64,000 nucleotides of DNA, taken from NCBI GenBank assembly GCA_033964015.1, contig CM066914.1, positions 11,585,831-11,649,830 on the forward strand, written 5' to 3'. Positions 58,764 through 64,000 of this stretch are shown piece after piece (within the stretch, counting starts at the first letter, position 1; each line of letters opens with the position of its first letter). The notes beneath the pieces were generated by a model. The model was not told the DNA's origin. It was given only the letters and a program-made list of their open reading frames with translations, and did no database searches. A program made the position numbers and the translations under genes. The DNA comes from Scolanthus callimorphus. Lineage: Eukaryota; Cnidaria; Anthozoa; Actiniaria; Edwardsiidae.

Positions 58764-61700
58764 TCTGAGCCAAAAATACCATTCGTAGATAAATGAATCC
58801 TCCCTTTATCCTTCAGAATGATTTTTTATCCTTGCAACGAACTCGAACCGTCTTTTTTCTGTCGTCTCGCGACCACTATCGCGTCAAATTCGAATCACTT
58901 ACGACTGCAAAGCGAGTCGAAGGCACTGGCTACCAGTCTTTGACATGCTCCTAACTTGGCGCAACTTTTCCAGGTCTTGCACACCTAAACACGGATTGTA
59001 GCGATTTTTCTCGAAGGCGAATAGATCAATCAATGTTTCTGGATGATAATTCCAGAAGTTGGATCTTTTAGAAGTTCAAAATTACGGATAAAGTAAAGAC
59101 ATTTGGGCCGTATAGCGTGCTAACAGGCATGCTTTGACCCTGCTTCGACTAGCATCGCACTTGCGCGAAACAACACGACCCCCCTCGAATAGGCTCCAAC
59201 AGCCTGGCCTTCTTTGCTCTCGACCAATCACAAGCGAGGATTCCCAAGCGAAATTCAAAGCACCATTGGTCAAAAATCTTTATGACGGGGCACTTCAAAA
59301 TGGCTCCCAGTTCGATTGTTTTGCAGTTCGTGAGGAATTATTACCGTAAAGCTTTGATCACGGAACAATTTAGTGTACGCTAGACGTAAAAGAATGGTTA
59401 GATATTGAAAACTAACTTATTTGTTGCGGTCAGGTTTACATGTTTAGGGAAGCCATTAGAATGCTGATAGATTTACTGCGACACGCGATCGATCACGATA
59501 AGAAGTCCGTACGACGTACTTTACTCGGGCATTCGCATTCAAAAGAGAAGATAACACAGAACTAAACTTCATGCATTCCAGACGCGCAAGATAGAAAAAA
59601 CATGCAACTCAAGCTTATGCGTGGTTAAAGAGCGTTATTAGGATGAAAACTTTTATCAGTTGCGGCAAATAATAGTACACTTCCTCTTCCACTTCAAATA
59701 GAGGAACAATTGCAATTTGGAATAGAACTTTATATTCAGTTATATAACTTGCTGTAGATCTAAATTTCGCTACATGACCTCCATCGTATCAAAAGGTAAA
59801 ATCTCAGGGATTCAGTAATTCAAATCAGTGTCATGTCAAAATATATACTCTCGAGCGAACAGGCAGAGTGATCGAGGGGTGAGCCGATTGCAAACATCCC
59901 CTTGCGGCACCACACTGGCTTTTTAATATGCATTTATTTATTCGGCGTTATCTTTCAAGATCCTTTTAACTTTCCATGTGATGTGCACATTTTTAGAGAG
60001 AACTTTGAACGCTTTCCGCAGATTATCAAGTGGCAAATGAATAATTCATGTCCTAGATTCTATTTTCATTTCCTGTCTACCCTGATGTCGGTACGTATTT
60101 ACTCGCTAATGATTCTTTTCATACTTTCCGCATTACATCCGGCTTTGTAACCATGAAGCCTAAAAGGCTCACACGCTCGCTGCTTAAATACTTAGAACTA
60201 GGTTAGAACAGACCGCGTGGATGACTAAGACAACAACAACAACTTTTTTTCGTACCCCACAACACTAGATTATATAACATTGTTTTTTTCTTCCAATTTC
60301 CAATTTTTATTAACGCAGAAATATATTAACTGTATCGAGTGGGCTGGCTCACATTTTCGTCATTATCCAGCCCGACTGTTCACCGCGAGTGGAGAGGAAC
60401 CGTGGAGGGAGCAGCTGACCGGGCACATAAGTCACCAGTTCATAAGTGGATGATCGTCAAGTGATCAGACCAGACTCGGACCAGACTCTAGCCCATTTCT
60501 ATCTTTCTTCTTTCTTTATGCGACGCGCACAAGACTAAATGGCATTAAAGATTTTTAATCTTGTTATACTTACAGTATCATCAGGGGTGTGATACAATGA
60601 TGGTTTATTTGTAATAATGCAAAATCTGACAACCAGGCCAGCTGGACATCTTTGCTTGGGTACTAAACGGTATGACTCTCCGATGAACTGTTTTTACATA
60701 TTGTATATCAACACAGCTGACGCGCCCGACCAAATCGAGGTGAGATTGACGAGAGGATTAATGCCGAAAATAGCACATGCACTTGGTGCGCCTCTTGAAT
60801 CCACAACATTTTGACCACTTTATTACGTCATTCCGCGGAAAATCAGAGGACGGTTTGTTTTATACCACAACAAAAAGGCAAAGATAAATACAAAAACAGC
60901 GAGCGCGCAGCTAAATTAACGGTGCCTTCATTGGTTATTTTTAGCGCACGCGTACCCATATAAATATACACTCTTGCTGTCTTTTTTCCCCTCTCTTTTG
61001 TTGTCTTTCCGATTAGCTTGGCATATGTATCAAGCTAGAAGACTTGAGACTTTAATAAAGTTATTATTATAGACCAAAGCACAGGGAATCCCCTTGCAAA
61101 ACTGCCGCATGCGGTCAGGCACTGGGGGTCTGACAGGAATGAGCATGTTAAATATTGGATCATTTGCATAACCAGAACAAATAAAGATAGTATACAGTGG
61201 CGGATCCAGGAATTTTACAAGGGGGGTGACTATTACAAAGGTTTTACTGCACATGCGAGAAAAAAAGGGGGTGACCGTTACAAAGGATATGTGAGAAATA
61301 AGTTCAAAAAAGGGGTTCACACCCTGTACCACCCCTAGATCCGTCACTGGTATCACTAAGGACACATAATGAATGTAAGAAGTCGTTTCACTAAAAATAA
61401 TTTCACATGAAAAGAGAGGGGACCGAAATACAAATGGGGGAAAGGGGCTCCCATATATTGACTTTAAAGGGGGAGGGGTGATCTGCTAAACTGGGGTTTT
61501 GAGCTTTTGGTCATAAACTGGGTATGCATTTTGCAAGCTCGAGCGGAACACCCTTACCCATTTTTGGGTCGAGTACTGTGTGATCCTTTATTATTTCCCA
61601 CTGAGGTCCAAATATCACGTTGTGCCTGGGTACACTAGAAGAAGAACAACTACAACAACAGGTTTTCCTTTCTTAAGTGTGCCACACGGAGCCACACGTC

Positions 61701-62268
61701 CTCCTCTACGGGCTGTTCGAGAAAAACTGCAACAAAGTGAATGTTTGAATTTTTAATCTTTTTAATATTAACGCCCACGTCTTAGTTAAAAAATATATTG
61801 ATCCATACATTATATTACATGTGATATTCTGTACTTGCAGACTAGAATCATGTAATAATGTAATCAGCTTTGGTGACTTTGTAAGTAGACAGATAGACAT
61901 CATGAAGAAGTGGCATGGGCGTCACGTTCAACTATTAAAGGTTAAAATGTTTAGTGCCGATCTGCACTACTACTATCCATCATGTTTTATTTACAAGAAC
62001 AATGGCTTTAACAGTGGTTTTGTTTTTGCATCATTTTTCAGTATTAAAACACATTTCCCATGTCTTTTCACGAATTTATAAATTATAACGCTGCAAACGC
62101 AAAACCATACATAAAACCCTTCCATTAGATAGTCTATCTGAGTTTTTCTGAATCAGGCCCCTATCGTTCTGTTTGTTGTGTACCTTGTACATATGTGCGA
62201 ATGCATTGCATCTGACCTTACAAATTTCTATTCAGAACTGTGCATATTCGTGTGTGATAAAGTTTGTA
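58764..62268. other. Intergenic: KMT2C/D promoter side and PDK 3' flank
   Basis: No gene is supportable. The KMT2C/D 5' UTR and promoter should lie in the first few hundred bases, which have no obvious TATA box. The PDK 3' UTR probably ends near 61970. A CAGTGG-ended repeat is at 61195-61349. Confidence 0.5.
61195..61349. repeat. Short MITE with CAGTGGCGGATCCAGG ends
   Basis: CAGTGGCGGATCCAGG at the left and CCTAGATCCGTCACTG at the right are imperfect inverted repeats around a 155-bp body with duplicated GGGGGTGACNNTTACAAAGG words. The family type is common in invertebrate genomes. Confidence 0.7.
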
Positions 62269-62857
62269 TTACAGGGCTGCTGAGTTATCATGCTTCCTTC
62301 GGCTGTATATGGCCCCTCTTTTGTTATAAGTGGAGATAAATCTGTGAGATCCGGGCCGACCGTAAAACCTTGAGGAACTCCAGTCGCTAACATAATTTGC
62401 TGATGCCTGCACTTCCTCATAGTTCTTGGGTGTCCTTCTGTTGTACATGGGAAGCACTTCACTAGCATCTGTTGACAAGGCCTGGAATTGAAGGAAAATG
62501 CTTTTATTATATAAATTTTAATGTTTTATCAGGATTTCGGCTACTGATAAGATAGGAATACTTAAATTCTTAAATTTTACATTTACATTTTACATTTTGG
62601 AGAATACAATATCTGCATATCTACAACATTTCTATGAATACAGTCAACTTTTTTCCTTGTAAGGGAGCAATAACAACTGAACTTGGTAAGTCGTCTTTTG
62701 TATGTCAGAAATTTAGAGGAAAGTAAAAAGTGCTAACACTAACCTTTAACCAAATAACAGCATCTGTACCATAACCTTCCATAGAATAAAGCTGCAAGTC
62801 ACCATCAAAATACTTGGCATACAGTCTGGAGAGCGGAAGGCCATAACCATAACCTGC
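62269..62857 (-). CDS. PDK: Pyruvate dehydrogenase kinase, last two exons (5' part beyond the window)
   Basis: Mitochondrial kinase that phosphorylates and inactivates the pyruvate dehydrogenase E1 alpha subunit (family knowledge). Exon 62857-62744 (38 codons) encodes [20 protein letters not shown] then [18 protein letters not shown], the G-box ATP-lid region of the GHKL kinase fold. Exon 62481-62269 encodes [20 protein letters not shown], then [15 protein letters not shown] and a basic tail ending at TAA 62271-62269. SDW is the C-terminal DW motif involved in the dimer and lipoyl-domain contacts of PDKs. Splice phase is 0 between them. Earlier exons were not found up to 64000. A candidate AATAAA lies at 61986-61991. 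Confidence 0.9.
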
Positions 62858-64000
62858 CTGGGGTTAAAGAATAAAATGTGTTATCACAAGGCTTTCTCAA
62901 CCCAATCACTACGCTTAAGGCATGAATATTGTAAAACTGGTATTGGTGCACAAAGTCCACAGAGTATGTTCTGAAGTGAGGAGGCTTATAAGAAAGAACA
63001 ATGGGTGCTAAACACTAGAAAATGTGTGAAATTGTCAGTAAAAGTACAGCTGCTTCAGCATCCCCACCAGACCCTCCCTCTGAGGACCATGTAGCATTGT
63101 CGTCTGAGAGCAAAGGGCTCTACCTCGGTGTAAGAACCTGTGTATTGTCCACGAGCTGCGTCGCAAAGCTTCTTTTGTTTAGTAGAATGAATCATGGTGA
63201 AATAACACACAGGGGTCCTCTGGGAAAACCTGAGCAAAGACCACTCTCTTTTTCCCACTTCTGAATATTGTATTCAACATGAAAATTTATTTGCTTCCAT
63301 GCCTCAAAAATATTACATCTTTATTTAGTTGGTCCCCTAAACCCATCCTCAACCAAATAAAAAGAAGACCAGAATTTCTTGATTTGTTTGTGTGGTCAAC
63401 TTGTTACTATGTTTTTTTTTCATTTAACGTTTTTTAACAGTGACAGTCATTGAGAGGACGAAGACAGGTGGAAGGACATGTAAAAATCGTTAACTTCAAG
63501 AAAGGGTGGTTGGAAAAAATCAATGACAGTAACATACAATATGATCCAGGCAATTATTGTAAGATGTTTCCTCTCTCTGAGGACAGGTCCTTAAGGCCCT
63601 GCTCTGTAAAGCCAGTGCCCCTTGACTCTGACTGAATGTTCCACTGTCAGAAACAAGTCCACAGTATTGTGATCCCTCTCCCATATAATACTGGTGGTAA
63701 CACAGAACACAGAAAATACTATGACATGCTACTCTATCACAGAATACCAGGAATCAGGTTAACACAGAAATATGGCATGCACCGAGCACAGAAAAAACTA
63801 TGACTTGGTATTCTAACACAGTAAAATATAGCATGCTATAATAATTGTAGCTGATAACTTTTTTAAGCAAGTGAATCAAGAAGGATGCACTGCCTTCAGC
63901 TATAGGTTTCAAATTACTTCAGTGGAAATAGGGAAAATTGAAAATAAAGCATAGTAATACATCAAGCAGTGTCTAACAGGGGTAAATTTCAAAAGAGCCT
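62858..64000 (-). other. Intron of the PDK gene reaching the window edge
   Basis: No further PDK exon is recognisable. The sequence is AT-rich, with short direct repeats of CACAGAA/AACACAG words near 63700-63830. Confidence 0.5.

Overview
This window looks like animal nuclear DNA, most likely from an anthozoan cnidarian such as a stony coral. That placement is an inference from gene content, dense short introns and many small foldback elements; no marker fixes the species. Three protein-coding loci are recognisable, all on the minus strand, so transcription runs from high to low coordinates.

Centre (25518-58763): a complete KMT2C/KMT2D (MLL3/MLL4, trithorax-related) histone H3K4 methyltransferase gene. 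I resolved 39 coding exons with consistent splice phases. They encode about 4,960 residues: an AT-hook-like start, an extended PHD, PHD fingers 1-3, PHD fingers 4-6, an HMG-like region, long Gln/Pro-rich linkers, a C-terminal extended PHD, FYRN/FYRC, a WIN-type motif, and SET plus post-SET. Three exons each need exactly one extra base to stay open. I read these as consensus indels rather than gene decay.

Left (2859-18868): a second minus-strand locus. Its exons chain in phase into a predicted 941-residue protein: a SMAD4-type MH1 domain, a second diverged MH1, a 32-nt micro-exon, a Ser-rich linker, an extended PHD and three PHD fingers like the N-terminus of KMT2C/D, then a stop with no MH2 or SET. 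Several PHD exons match the downstream half of the KMT2C/D PHD cluster in length and phase. It therefore looks like a partial tandem duplicate of KMT2C/D joined to a SMAD4 MH1 module. I know of no described gene with this layout, and it is the main discovery candidate. Its introns hold a 23-copy 32-bp minisatellite, a triplicated splice acceptor, a perfect 86-bp foldback and LINE/MITE fragments.

Right (62269-62857): the last two exons of a pyruvate dehydrogenase kinase gene, whose 5' part lies beyond the window.

The remainder (1-2858, 18869-25517, 58764-62268, 62858-64000) is intergenic or intronic sequence with scattered repeats and no gene I can support. The two chromatin loci may be functionally linked: KMT2C/D writes H3K4me1 at enhancers, while an MH1-PHD protein could bind SMAD-type DNA sites and read histone tails without methylating. 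That link is inference.
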